Below, in pieces: positions 1-9,222 of a DNA stretch of 64,000 nucleotides. The DNA comes from Seongchinamella unica (GTDB lineage Bacteria; Pseudomonadota; Gammaproteobacteria; Pseudomonadales; Halieaceae). The notes under the pieces were generated by a model. The model saw only the letters and a list, made by a program, of their open reading frames with translations, did no database searches and was not told where the DNA came from. The number at the start of each line of letters is the position of its first letter. The stretch's first letter is position 1. The translations under genes and the position numbers were made by a program. Location: assembly GCF_004354085.1 (NCBI RefSeq), contig NZ_SMSE01000002.1, positions 186,001-250,000 of the forward strand, read 5' to 3'.

Positions 1-455
1 AAGGGTGCCCGGTAAGAGAAGGACAGGCTCAGCTCTCCCGCCGGCAACGCCTGCTCGGCAGTCAGGTTCACCACCCCGCCCTCGGTCAGCTGCTTCCAGT
101 CCAGGTTTATCGTCCTGCCGTCGTCCAACAGGGCTTTCGCCTCACTGATCTCAAGGTCCCGCCCATGCAGGTAAAGGGTCCTGGTCGCATGCTGCAGTGA
201 GGCCCTGATTCTCGCCTCTCCGGAGAAGGCCTCCCGCCGCGGGTCGACGGTCAGCTGCAGGCTGTAATTCAGCGGGGCGGCGTTGGCCGGCAACAGGCCA
301 TCGGGCACAGGCTCTTCGATCACCCCGCTGGTATGGGCAACCGTCGATACTGCAGCGGGTTGTATGGCCGTCCTGTCGGACTCGTCAACACCGCAGGCGG
401 TAACTGCGAACAGCAACGCGGTGCCGAAAGCGCTCGCCATAGTCTTGATTTGCAT
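1..455 (-). CDS. M1 family metallopeptidase (aminopeptidase N-like), 5' part only
   Basis: The reading frame opens with ATG at 455 and runs off the left edge, so only about 151 N-terminal residues are present. The leader is MQIKTMASAFGTALLFAVTAC; the V-T-A-C ending fits a lipobox, so I infer an envelope-anchored lipoprotein. Residues from about 55 onward (LPANAAPLNYSLQLTVDP, then a beta-rich stretch with FSGEARI) match the N-terminal beta-sandwich of M1 zinc aminopeptidases, which trim N-terminal residues from peptides. The catalytic HExxH region lies outside the window, so activity cannot be confirmed. It sits 157 bases downstream of the CAP-domain gene on the same strand, with a strong inverted repeat between them. 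Confidence 0.75.
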   Translation of the reverse strand, partial: MQIKTMASAFGTALLFAVTACGVDESDRTAIQPAAVSTVAHTSGVIEEPVPDGLLPANAAPLNYSLQLTVDPRREAFSGEARIRASLQHATRTLYLHGRDLEISEAKALLDDGRTINLDWKQLTEGGVVNLTAEQALPAGELSLSFSYRAP

Positions 456-496
456 GGGGCTATCCCTGGCAGGCTATTTGTTGGTCTTGTAAATGC

Positions 497-526
497 AGCG
501 CGGGCAAGTCATGGCTTGCCCGCGCT
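497..526. repeat. perfect 12-bp inverted repeat (hairpin)
   Basis: AGCGCGGGCAAG at 497-508 and CTTGCCCGCGCT at 515-526 are perfect reverse complements around a 6-base loop. The repeat lies between the end of the CAP-domain gene and the start of the M1 peptidase gene, both on the minus strand. Neither side has a run of T, so it is not a textbook intrinsic terminator. It may still terminate transcription, protect a 3' end, or bind a protein. Confidence 0.6.
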
Positions 527-611
527 CCGGCGGGAAGAAGTATAGGCCAGTCAGGGACAATTTTCTGCTGTATTTCCCTGCAAACTATCAGGGAATATCT
601 GCCCTGCAGGC

Positions 612-2339
612 CTAGTAGCCCCTGCCGAACACCTGGGTCCAGTAGGTGCCGTAATCGCTGCTGGCGTTGTAGTAGCGAGCCGTACCCATCTCGTCGAAAG
701 ATGGGTTCATCAGATTGGCACAGTGCCCGTCGCTGTCGATCCACCCCTGTAACACGGTGCCTACCGAACTGTATCCGGCGGCTATGTTCTCGCCCAGGGC
801 GCTCCAGTTGTAGCCTGCAGCGGTTGCCCTGTTGCCAAGGTCAGATCCATCGGAGCCCGTGTGACTGAAAAAATTATTGTTGGCCATGTCGGCGGAGTGG
901 GCACGGGCGGCAGTCTCCAGCTTGCAGTTCCATGCCAGTGGCGGGGCGGGAGAGAACACGCCGCGTGAGCCACAGTCCCTGGTGCCGGCGCGGAAATCAT
1001 TGACTGAATCGAGCATCGACTGCGCTTCCGTGGATACCGCGCAGGCGCCAGCGGAACCCCCCGGGCCGCTGTTGTCCACGGGGTCGCAGCTATCGCCAAT
1101 GCCGTCATTGTCGCGATCTGCCTGGCTGGGGTTATAGTCGTCGGGACAATTGTCGGTTGGCGAGTTTACACCGTCGTTGTCCGGGTCGAGATTATTGAAG
1201 CTGTCGCAGGCATCGCCAATGCCGTCGCCGTCACTGTCGGCCTGGGAAGGATTGGATATGCTGGGACAGTTGTCCCCGGCGTTGCTGACGTAACCTTCGG
1301 GCTGTTCAATATCGGCGATCGAGTCGGCGGCATCACCAAAGCCGTCGGCATCCGCATCGCGGTAGTAGGTGGTGGTGCTGAACCCTTCGTCGGTCAGGCC
1401 GTCACAATCGTTGTCTGTGGCATCGAACTGTTCAGGGGCGCCGGGGAATATGTCGCTGTTGTTATCGTCGCAATCACCGGCCTCGGTCGTGTAACCCGGC
1501 AGCGGTTCCAGCGACGACATGCTCCCGGTTTCGACACCGTAACCGTCGCCATCCACGTCGCGGAAATAGGTAAGCAACTGCTCGTCAATGTTTCCGTCGC
1601 AGTTATTGTCCCTGTTGTCAGCGACTTCCGGTGCGTCGGGATGTTGCCCGGCATCGTTGTCGTTACAGTCGAGATTATTTCTGACGAAGCCGCCGGGTTT
1701 GCGCCGGGACATGCGGGATACCGCGGGATCACCGAAGCCGTCGCCGTCGATATCCCGGTAGTAGGTCTCATCGACGAAGCCCTCATCAATGCGACCGTTG
1801 CAGTTGTTGTCCACACCGTCTTCCAGTTCGCTGGTCCATGGGTGGATGTCGGCGCTGTCGTCATTGCAATCGAGGTTATTAATCACGTAGCCGTCAGGTT
1901 GGCTGGCGGCAAGGAGCGAGTCATTGGCACTGCCATAGTCATCGCCATCCCGGTCGGCATACCAGGTCCTGGTACTGTTGGCCGGTTCAAACTCGGCAGC
2001 GAGCGGTATGTCGCCGTCGAACTGCTGGTACTGCTCGGCAAGTGGCGCTATGGTCGCCAGGCAGACGCTGGTGGGGGAGGGGGTGCACAGGCCGGTCCAG
2101 CGCACGAAACGATAGCCCGGTGCGGGGAGGGCGGTAAAGGTGTCAGTGGTCGATTGGGTGATCTCAAAGGCGCATTCAGCCTGGTCACAGTCCAGGCTCC
2201 CGGAGCCGGAAATGATCTCGCCCGTGGCGTCCGTGTTGACAATGAGGCGACAACTGGCCAGCAGGATCACGCTCAGGCACAGCCCCATCATTCGCGGAGC
2301 CTGCTTTACCTGCCAGTTCTTTTCCTTGCTGGTTATCAC
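612..2339 (-). CDS. secreted CAP-domain lipoprotein with MopE-type and TSP3-type metal-binding repeats
   Basis: This is a protein of about 575 residues with an I-L-L-A-S-C lipobox near residue 30. Residues 45-115 resemble a divergent InlB-type bacterial repeat (GYRFVRWTG). Residues about 124-320 hold three to four copies of a 65-residue unit, YYRDxDGDGFGD then GY-x-(N)-DCNDD...DNNCDGxxDEG, of the putative metal-binding (MopE) type. Residues 357-420 are calcium-binding thrombospondin type-3-like repeats (DSDGDGIGDACD). The C-terminal 135 residues form a CAP/SCP (YkwD-like) domain with HSADMA, GEN and SDGHCANLMNP. I chose a GTG at 2339 because GGAAG lies a few bases upstream; a GTG at 2375 or an ATG at 2291 is also possible. 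Substrate and role are unknown; such proteins usually act at the cell surface. Confidence 0.8.
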   Translation of the reverse strand: MITSKEKNWQVKQAPRMMGLCLSVILLASCRLIVNTDATGEIISGSGSLDCDQAECAFEITQSTTDTFTALPAPGYRFVRWTGLCTPSPTSVCLATIAPLAEQYQQFDGDIPLAAEFEPANSTRTWYADRDGDDYGSANDSLLAASQPDGYVINNLDCNDDSADIHPWTSELEDGVDNNCNGRIDEGFVDETYYRDIDGDGFGDPAVSRMSRRKPGGFVRNNLDCNDNDAGQHPDAPEVADNRDNNCDGNIDEQLLTYFRDVDGDGYGVETGSMSSLEPLPGYTTEAGDCDDNNSDIFPGAPEQFDATDNDCDGLTDEGFSTTTYYRDADADGFGDAADSIADIEQPEGYVSNAGDNCPSISNPSQADSDGDGIGDACDSFNNLDPDNDGVNSPTDNCPDDYNPSQADRDNDGIGDSCDPVDNSGPGGSAGACAVSTEAQSMLDSVNDFRAGTRDCGSRGVFSPAPPLAWNCKLETAARAHSADMANNNFFSHTGSDGSDLGNRATAAGYNWSALGENIAAGYSSVGTVLQGWIDSDGHCANLMNPSFDEMGTARYYNASSDYGTYWTQVFGRGY

Positions 2340-2572
2340 CACCAATCTTCCGGACCTGCTTCTCAGTTTCGCCACTATTGAAGTGCAAGACCGGCAGCTG
2401 CTCCATTGTTTTTACGACTTTTCTCCAGTTTTCTTCTCGAAACTGTGACCGCAGTGGAAAAAATGAGCAAGATTCGCGACGCCTGACCGGACGATCGCCC
2501 GCCGACAGCCCCCACTGCTGGTAATAGCCCGTGCGGCCGACGGCCAGCCTTGCAGCTCGATGCCGAGGTCTG

Positions 2573-3592
2573 TCAGCCGAGGTAGCCGGAGGTCATTTCC
2601 TCGGCGGTCTGCCACAGTTTTTTCGCCATGGCAGTATTGGTCATGTGATGTGGGCCGCTGACGATGACCGGGTTGCAGTCTTCAAAGTAAGCGCCTGATA
2701 CGCCGGCCAGGGCGGGGTTGGTCGCCACGTAAAGTTGGGTGGCTGACCCCTGGGCAGGAGACTTGGCGATGAGTCCACCCAGCAGTTCAAAGGCACGGCG
2801 CACCACCAGCGGCGCGGTGCGCGCGATACTGGTCTTTACCAGTCCGGGGTGGATGGCATTGCTGGTAACGCCGGTGCCTTCCAGTCGCTGGGCCAGTTCC
2901 AGTGAGAACAGGGCATTGGCGAGTTTGGAGCGGCCGTAGGCTTCGCTCGCATCAAAGGCTTTTTCCCCCCTCAGGTTGTCGAAGTCGATGCCTTCCGGTG
3001 GCGCCTGGCGATAGCCCGAGCGACTGCTGACGTGGACCACCCGCCCCTGTCCACGCGCCATCATCGGCGGTAGCAGGTGATTCAGCAGCACGAAGTGACC
3101 CAGGAAGTTGACCATAAACATTTTTTCAATACCGTTGATCAACTGCAGGTCACCAAAGGTGTTGATGCCGGCATTGAGCACCACCATGTCAGGTGTGACA
3201 CCCAGGGCAGACACTGCCGAGGCGCAGTCCACCGCAGACTGGAAATCCGCGAGTTCCAGCGCCAGTGGTGTGGTTTCGCCGGCTACGCTGGCACAGGCGG
3301 TTTCGGCCTTTGCCAGTGTTCGTCCGGTGCCCAGTACATGGGCGCCGCGCAATGCCAGTACGCGCATGGTCTCGAAGCCCAGGCCGGAATTGCAGCCGGT
3401 GACCAGTGCCACCTTGCCACTGAGGTCCAGGCCCGCAGTCACTTCCTCCCCGGTGGACTCTGCGCCAAAGTTGCTTACCGGCAGGCTGCGGTCGATACTG
3501 ACTTGGTAGGTGTCGCCGCCACACGCGGAAAGCGTGCCGGCTGCACCGAGTGCGGCAGTGGAGGCTAACATCTGGCGGCGGGTCATTGGCAT
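2573..3592 (-). CDS. Tat-exported short-chain dehydrogenase/reductase
   Basis: The 339-residue protein begins MPMTRRQMLASTAALGAAG, a twin-arginine signal, and is followed by L-S-A-C, which could be a lipobox. From about residue 58 it is a classical SDR: cofactor loop TGCNSGLG, VVLNAGI, a Ser in HVSSRSG, and the YGRSK catalytic Tyr/Lys pair, in a retinol dehydrogenase/WW-oxidoreductase-like arrangement. GGAG lies nine bases before the chosen ATG at 3592; an in-frame ATG at 3586 (MTRRQ) is possible. Export is odd, because NAD(P)-dependent SDRs normally work in the cytosol; Tat export would let it fold with cofactor bound. It lies 85 bases downstream of the molybdopterin oxidoreductase gene on the same strand. 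The substrate is unknown. Confidence 0.82.
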   Translation of the reverse strand: MPMTRRQMLASTAALGAAGTLSACGGDTYQVSIDRSLPVSNFGAESTGEEVTAGLDLSGKVALVTGCNSGLGFETMRVLALRGAHVLGTGRTLAKAETACASVAGETTPLALELADFQSAVDCASAVSALGVTPDMVVLNAGINTFGDLQLINGIEKMFMVNFLGHFVLLNHLLPPMMARGQGRVVHVSSRSGYRQAPPEGIDFDNLRGEKAFDASEAYGRSKLANALFSLELAQRLEGTGVTSNAIHPGLVKTSIARTAPLVVRRAFELLGGLIAKSPAQGSATQLYVATNPALAGVSGAYFEDCNPVIVSGPHHMTNTAMAKKLWQTAEEMTSGYLG

Positions 3593-3677
3593 GGCGTAGT
3601 GCTCCGGTCGCAACTTTCAGGGCATGTTGGTATGGCTGCCGGGACTGCACTGCAGGCTGGCGGCAAGCGCATCCTCA

Positions 3678-5786
3678 TTATAGCGGCGTTACCGTCACTG
3701 CCACGCCATTCACTGCAGCGTTGCCGGACAGGGCGTCGAGGTACTGCTCATCGGTGACATCGTTGCAACTGACGCCCGGTCGCCGGCTCGCTTCCGTCAG
3801 GCGGACTCCCGGCCGCTGGTGGCCATAGCCATGGGGCAGGCTGACCACGCCCGGCATCATGTCGGCAGAAGCCTCGGCGATTGCTTCCACAGAGCCGACC
3901 CGTGAGCTGAGCGCTACCTGGGCGCCCTCCGTGATGTTCAATTGTTCCATGTCGGCAGGGTTCATCATCAGCGTGCAGCGGTCGCGGCCTTTCACCAGCC
4001 GGTGATAATTGTGCATCCAGGAATTATTGGAGCGCACGTGGCGCCGGCCTATCAGGCGCAGCGCTTGAGCGCCATCCTGGTCGAACTCCCGGCGCAGGCG
4101 CTGCAGGTCGGCCAGTGGCTCGGGGGTATTGCAGCGGATGATTTTGTCCCTGGTGGCCAGGCGTTCCGGCAACTGCGATTGCAAGGGTCCCAGGTCCAGG
4201 CCTGAGGGATATTCCCTGAGCATTGCCAGTGACAGGCCCCGTTCGGCCCAGGGACCGTGCCGAAGCCCCATGTCGACGATCTCGGCCGGTGGCGCCGACG
4301 GCTGCTCTGGCAGGTCCAGCAGCCGTTCCAGCCGCTTCCCCAACTCGGTGAATATCTCCCAGTCATGCAGGCTGCCCTCGGGTTTATCGAATACCGGCGG
4401 GTTGTAACGGGCGGTGTTCCGGATTGCCAGCACATGGAAGGACAAATCGTAATGGTCGTGCTCCAGGGGCGAGGTGGGCGGCAGGATAATGTCTGCGTGG
4501 CGTGTGGTTTCGTTGATGTAGGGGTCCAGCGAAACCATGAAATCAAGGGTCGGCAGCGCCTCGTCCAGCCGCCTGCCGTTAGGGGTGGACAGCACCGGGT
4601 TGCCAGCCCCGGTAAATAGTACCCTGATCTGCCCGTCACCCGGAGTCATGATCTCCTCGGCCAGCGCGCTGGCAGGTAACTCGCGGTCGAATTCCGGCAG
4701 TGAACGCACCCGACTATGGTGCCTGCCGAATCCGCCCGGACCGCTGCTGGCCACGGTGTCCACAGCGGGGGTGGTGAACAGGCTGCCACCGGGCTTGTCC
4801 AGATTTCCGGTAGCGATATTGATCAGCTGGCTCAGCCACTGGCACAGGGCGCCATAGGCCTGGGTAGATATCCCCATGCGCCCGTAACAGATGCCCCGCT
4901 CGGCCGCGGCCAGCTCCCGGGCTATCTCGCGTGTGCTGTGGGCGCTGATACCGGTATGGGGCTCGGCGTACTCCGGGGTGAAATCGCTAATGCTGGCAGC
5001 GACCTCATCGAGGCCATGGGTAAAGGCCGTGAGGTGGCCCGGGTCCACGAGGTCCTCGGCGAACAGGGTATTGAGAATGGCCAGCAGGAACAGGGCATCC
5101 GTTCCCGGCCGGATAAAGTGATGCTGGTCCGCCAGTTGCGCGGTCTCGCTGCGGCGCGGGTCTACGACCACCAGTTTGCCACCCCGGGCCCGCAGGGCTT
5201 TCAGTCGCTTTTTAACATCGGGTACGGTCCAGATACTGCCGTTGGAGGCCAGGGGGTTGGCTCCCAGCATCAGAAAGTAGTCGGTGTTATCCACGTCGGG
5301 GATGGGCAGCAGTAATTTGTGCCCGTAGAGCCACAGGCCCACCAGGTGGTGCGGTAACTGGTCGACGCTGGTGGCTGAAAAACGGTTATTGGTGCGGATG
5401 TGCCGGAACAGGTTGCCCTGGTGCGTCAACATGCCGTAGTTGTGTACGCTGGGGTTGCCCAGGTAAACCCCCACCGAGTGCACGCCGTGATCGCCAATGC
5501 TTTGGGCCAGTGCCGCGGCGGTGGTATCCAGCGCCTCCTCCCAATCGATCTCCTGCCACCGGGTGCTGCCGTCTTCGGCAACGACTTTCTTGACCGGACT
5601 GCGCAGACGGTCGGGGTCCTCGTGAATGTCCCGCAGGGCGACGGCTTTGGGGCAGATATGACCGCGGCTGAGCGGGTCGTTGCTGTCCCCCTTGATGGAG
5701 ACGATTTCCGCGCCATCGGTTTCGATGACCAGTCCGCAGATTGCCTCGCAAAGGTGACAGGCTCGATAGTGGGTTTGGCTCGACAT
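3678..5786 (-). CDS. molybdopterin-dependent oxidoreductase (DMSO reductase/formate dehydrogenase superfamily)
   Basis: The 702-residue protein carries an N-terminal [4Fe-4S] motif, C10-x2-C13-x3-C17-x27-C45 (HLCEAICG ... GHICPK). It continues through the bis-MGD oxidoreductase core (VDPRRSETA, GRMGIS, ATGNLDKPGG, DPYINETTRHADIILPP) and ends in a molydop-binding domain (SRVGSVEA ... SLPHGYGH). There is no Tat signal, so it is probably cytoplasmic. No iron-sulfur electron-transfer or membrane subunit gene lies beside it, so the electron partner is unknown. ATG 5786 is preferred over an in-frame TTG at 5798 because GGGAA sits just before it. It lies 32 bases after the acyl-CoA synthetase gene on the same strand, which suggests one transcript. 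The substrate cannot be assigned. Confidence 0.85.
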   Translation of the reverse strand: MSSQTHYRACHLCEAICGLVIETDGAEIVSIKGDSNDPLSRGHICPKAVALRDIHEDPDRLRSPVKKVVAEDGSTRWQEIDWEEALDTTAAALAQSIGDHGVHSVGVYLGNPSVHNYGMLTHQGNLFRHIRTNNRFSATSVDQLPHHLVGLWLYGHKLLLPIPDVDNTDYFLMLGANPLASNGSIWTVPDVKKRLKALRARGGKLVVVDPRRSETAQLADQHHFIRPGTDALFLLAILNTLFAEDLVDPGHLTAFTHGLDEVAASISDFTPEYAEPHTGISAHSTREIARELAAAERGICYGRMGISTQAYGALCQWLSQLINIATGNLDKPGGSLFTTPAVDTVASSGPGGFGRHHSRVRSLPEFDRELPASALAEEIMTPGDGQIRVLFTGAGNPVLSTPNGRRLDEALPTLDFMVSLDPYINETTRHADIILPPTSPLEHDHYDLSFHVLAIRNTARYNPPVFDKPEGSLHDWEIFTELGKRLERLLDLPEQPSAPPAEIVDMGLRHGPWAERGLSLAMLREYPSGLDLGPLQSQLPERLATRDKIIRCNTPEPLADLQRLRREFDQDGAQALRLIGRRHVRSNNSWMHNYHRLVKGRDRCTLMMNPADMEQLNITEGAQVALSSRVGSVEAIAEASADMMPGVVSLPHGYGHQRPGVRLTEASRRPGVSCNDVTDEQYLDALSGNAAVNGVAVTVTPL

Positions 5787-5818
5787 GGTGGTTCCCAATT
5801 CTGATGATTAACTGACGG

Positions 5819-7543
5819 TTAGCCTGCTTCGGCAATATCCAGCGTGTTCTGCAGCTCGCGCTTGACGAACTTGCCACTGGCGTTGCGGGGCAGGGGCGTA
5901 TCCAGAATCCAGATGTAGCGTGGAATCTTGAATGCGGCGAGCTTGTCAGCGCAGAAGTCCCGGATCTCCCCCGCGCTCAGTGCCAGCCCTTCAACTGGCA
6001 CGACCGCCGCCCCCACTTCCTCTCCCAGGCGTTCGTCGGGTACCGAGAATACAGCGGCCTCGGCAACCGCGTCATGCTTGAAAATGGCGACCTCGACTTC
6101 GGTACAGTAGATGTTTTCGCCGCCTCGCAGCACCATGTCCTTGGCCCTGTCCACCAGGTGGACGAAATTGTCCTCATCGACGAAACCGATGTCGCCGGTG
6201 TGCAGCCAGCCATCGACAATGGTTTCGGCCGTGGCTTCCGGGCGGTTGAGGTAACCCTTGATGATTTGCGGGCCTTTCAGGCAGATCTCCCCGGTTTCCC
6301 CCGTGGGCAGTGTGTTGCCCTCGGCGTCGACGGCCTTGACGTCGAATACTGGCAGTATTCGCCCGGCGGCGCTGGGTTTGTCGTTGAGAAAAATCCCCCA
6401 ACTGCTTGCCGCTATTCCGCAGGTTTCGGTCAGGCCGTAACCCTGGGCTGGCAGGGTGGCCCCACCGCGGCGCATGACCTTCTCTGTCAGGTCGGCATGC
6501 ACTGGCGCGCCACCGCCTCCCAGTATGCGCAAGGAAGATGTGTCCCGTTGGGCGAACTCCGGGTGGTTGATGATTTCCCGGCTCATAACCGGAACGCCGG
6601 AGAAATTGGTGATTTTTTCCTCCTCGATAATACGCAGTGCGTCACCGGCATCCCATTTGTACATGTGCACCAGTTTACCGCCGGTAATGGTGAACACGTG
6701 GGCGACGGCATTGTTGGCGGTGACGTGAAACAGCGGGGTGGCGATAATAGCAGCCGGTTGTGGCTGTGACTTGCCGACAGGATTTGTGGGCTCCTTGCCT
6801 TCGATCATAGCCTGGGCATTGATCTGGCTGAGGGTGGCAAACAGGGCGCTGAAGACGTTGTTGACGCAGCCCCGGTGGGTCAGTTGCGCGCCCTTGGGCC
6901 TACCTGTGGTTCCAGAGGTGTAAAAAATACACGCGTCATCCTCAGGATCGACAGCGACCTCCGGAATGGAGGGCTCTGACTGCAGTACCGCTGACCAGGG
7001 CGTTGCCCACTCGGGCACCGTATCGGTTCTTACCGCGACCGCCCGCACCTCGGGCAGCGCCTTGCGAACCTCCGCAAAGCGTTCGAGTCGCTCCCTGTCG
7101 CAGATGATCATGCGTACCGCTGAATCCTGCAGGCCATATTCCAGTTCGTCGGCCACCCACCAGGCGTTAATCCCGACACTGACAGCACCGATACTGGCAA
7201 GTGCCCAGTAGGTGAGCAACCATTCGGGGTAGTTACGCATGGCGATCGCGACCCGGTCATGCTGGCCGATGCCGTTCGCGGTGAGCCAGCCTGCGATTCT
7301 GGCGACCTGCTCGTGGGCCTCCCGGTATGTCCAGCGTTCGTCCTGGTAAATCAGGTAGTCCTTGTCGCCATGGCTGGCCGTGCCCAGCCACATATCCCGC
7401 AGCGAAGGCGGTGCCAGCGCCCAGGTTTTCAGGGTCTGGCCGGCGACTTCCGTTTCGCGAATTTCGAACATTTCGCCGGGGGCGGTCATCTGGCTGATGA
7501 CCTGTGCAAGTTGCTGGTACATGCTGAGGTTCTCTTTACTCAT
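5819..7543 (-). CDS. acyl-CoA synthetase (class I AMP-forming ligase)
   Basis: About 574 residues. It activates a carboxylic acid to acyl-AMP and then acyl-CoA. The P-loop IFYTSGTTGRPKGAQLTH, the A5 motif GYGLTETCG, A7 GWLHTGDIG and A8 DRAKDMVLRGGENIY, plus a C-terminal catalytic lysine region (PRNASGKFVKREL), are all present. The start is either ATG 7543 (MSKENLS) or ATG 7522 (MYQQLA), the latter with AAAGAGAA upstream. An open frame continues further upstream but looks non-coding and would invade the divergent lipase promoter. The gene probably leads an operon with the molybdopterin oxidoreductase and the exported SDR. Chain length and type of the acid are not evident. Confidence 0.88.
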   Translation of the reverse strand: MSKENLSMYQQLAQVISQMTAPGEMFEIRETEVAGQTLKTWALAPPSLRDMWLGTASHGDKDYLIYQDERWTYREAHEQVARIAGWLTANGIGQHDRVAIAMRNYPEWLLTYWALASIGAVSVGINAWWVADELEYGLQDSAVRMIICDRERLERFAEVRKALPEVRAVAVRTDTVPEWATPWSAVLQSEPSIPEVAVDPEDDACIFYTSGTTGRPKGAQLTHRGCVNNVFSALFATLSQINAQAMIEGKEPTNPVGKSQPQPAAIIATPLFHVTANNAVAHVFTITGGKLVHMYKWDAGDALRIIEEEKITNFSGVPVMSREIINHPEFAQRDTSSLRILGGGGAPVHADLTEKVMRRGGATLPAQGYGLTETCGIAASSWGIFLNDKPSAAGRILPVFDVKAVDAEGNTLPTGETGEICLKGPQIIKGYLNRPEATAETIVDGWLHTGDIGFVDEDNFVHLVDRAKDMVLRGGENIYCTEVEVAIFKHDAVAEAAVFSVPDERLGEEVGAAVVPVEGLALSAGEIRDFCADKLAAFKIPRYIWILDTPLPRNASGKFVKRELQNTLDIAEAG

Positions 7544-7758
7544 TATGATTCTGCTGAAGAGCATAGGCGACCTTCGACCAGATCGCGAGCGGTATCGATT
7601 GTGCAAAACGCCCCCTTTAGTGTCAAAATGGTCCCCACTCCCGTTCTGCCGTCGCCAGCTGTGCCACAGTTCGGGCGCTAACAGCCAGGTGGGACCGATC
7701 ATAGAGGGGCAGGCCCGTTGGATTCCCTGCGCCGCAACCAGGTTGAGGAAACGTGTAT

Positions 7759-9177
7759 ATGGCAGTCGTCACGAAATTGCAGCTGAAGCGCTCGCTGCGC
7801 AGCGCCGCTAGCTACCAGGAGTGGCTGGATGCGGCGCAGGCCTACGACCGTTATACCGGTCAGGACCTCTGGCGCAAGAAGGACTACAGCAGCCAGTATG
7901 ACTATGTCTCCATTCGCATCCGGCTCGACCGCCTGCGCGGGCTCAAAGCCAGGCACGATACCCGTGGCATGCTGTTCACCCTGAACGAGGGAATTCATGG
8001 CAACATGGGCGGCATGGGCAGGGCCGGCCTTTACAGCCGCGCCAGGTGCGGCACCAAGCATCTCATCGAGGATTACATCGACGAAATCGTGCACACGCTC
8101 GAATACCTGGCCCAGGAGGACAGTTCAGGCATCAGCCCCGAGGAAAAGCTGGACTTTTTCCGGCGCGCAAGCCACTGCTTCGGCCACTCGGCTTTTATGA
8201 TGAGTGGGTCGGGATCACTGCTGTTTTTCCATGTCGGGGTGGTCAAGGCCCTGGCGGAAGCTGAATTGCTGCCCAGTGTCATGTCCGGATCCAGCGGCGG
8301 TGCCATTGTCGGCAGCATGGTGTGCAGTCACCGTGACGAGGATCTTCCCGGCCTGCTGAACTCCGGGTATTTTCTTGACCGGGTGCCCGAGTCCTCAGGC
8401 AAGCAGGGGGTTGCCGATGTCGGTGAACTGGAAGAGAGTATTTCCGCCTTTATTCCGGATCTCACTTTTGAACAGGCCTTTGCCCTCACTGGCCGGGCGA
8501 TGAATGTGTCCATCGCTCCGGCGGAAACCCACCAGACGTCCCGCCTGCTGAACGCCACCACGTCACCGAGCGTGTTGATTCGCAGTGCGGTCATGGCCTC
8601 GGCGGCAGTGCCGGGTATTTTCCCGCCGGTAACCCTGCAGGCCCTGGACAGCCATGGTGAACGCAAGAGTTACCTGCCTTCGCGCAAGTGGGTGGACGGC
8701 TCAGTCAGCGATGACATGCCCGCCAAGCGTCTGGCGAGACTTTATGGGGTCAATCACTACATCGTCAGCCAGACCAATCCCCATGTGCTGCCTTTTGTCA
8801 CCGACGGGCATCGTAAAAACACGCCCATGGGCCTGATCGAAAATGCCGCCCGGCGTTCCGCCCGTGAATGGTTCAATGCCATGACCCTGATTCTCGATCG
8901 TGCCGACAGGAAAAACGGCACCGTGACCCAGGCTACCAGCCTGATGCGCTCGGTGATCAATCAGGACTATGTTGGCGACATCAACATCCTGCCCGACTAC
9001 AAGCTATTCAACCCACTGACAATTCTGAATTTCCCCAGTGAAAAGCAGATTGACAAGCTGATTGCGTCTGGCGAGCGCTGCACCTGGCCCAAGCTGGAGA
9101 TGATCCGCCAGCAGACCCGAATCAGTCGTAAGTTGCGCGACATATTGCAGCGCTATGAGGACGTACCCGTGGTTTAG
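7759..9177 (+). CDS. patatin-like phospholipase with DUF3336 domain
   Basis: About 472 residues. Residues 10-135 match DUF3336, the N-terminal domain of yeast TGL3/4/5-type triacylglycerol lipases. The patatin domain follows, with glycine-rich oxyanion loop GSGSLLFFHVGVV (about 150-162), nucleophile elbow GSSGG (Ser about 179) and catalytic Asp in VDGS (about 313). It is likely to hydrolyse acylglycerols or phospholipids, supplying fatty acids that the divergent acyl-CoA synthetase could activate; that link is an inference. ATG 7759 has GAGGA nine bases upstream; GTG 7753 is in frame but too close to it. It is followed after 45 bases by a GST-like gene on the same strand. Confidence 0.87.
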   Translation: MAVVTKLQLKRSLRSAASYQEWLDAAQAYDRYTGQDLWRKKDYSSQYDYVSIRIRLDRLRGLKARHDTRGMLFTLNEGIHGNMGGMGRAGLYSRARCGTKHLIEDYIDEIVHTLEYLAQEDSSGISPEEKLDFFRRASHCFGHSAFMMSGSGSLLFFHVGVVKALAEAELLPSVMSGSSGGAIVGSMVCSHRDEDLPGLLNSGYFLDRVPESSGKQGVADVGELEESISAFIPDLTFEQAFALTGRAMNVSIAPAETHQTSRLLNATTSPSVLIRSAVMASAAVPGIFPPVTLQALDSHGERKSYLPSRKWVDGSVSDDMPAKRLARLYGVNHYIVSQTNPHVLPFVTDGHRKNTPMGLIENAARRSAREWFNAMTLILDRADRKNGTVTQATSLMRSVINQDYVGDINILPDYKLFNPLTILNFPSEKQIDKLIASGERCTWPKLEMIRQQTRISRKLRDILQRYEDVPVV

Positions 9178-9222
9178 CCGACACGTCCGGCATACCAATT
9201 GGCCGTAAGCGGAGGAAACAGC

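Noticed and set aside
1641-2381. Plus-strand open frame of 246 codons opposite the CAP-domain gene
   Set aside because: Val/Ala/Gly-rich composition mirrors the Asp-rich repeats of the minus-strand gene; no domain or start signal.
7544-7702. In-frame extension of the acyl-CoA synthetase to 7702
   Set aside because: The added 53 residues are Arg/Ser/Trp-rich without family similarity and would run into the divergent lipase promoter.
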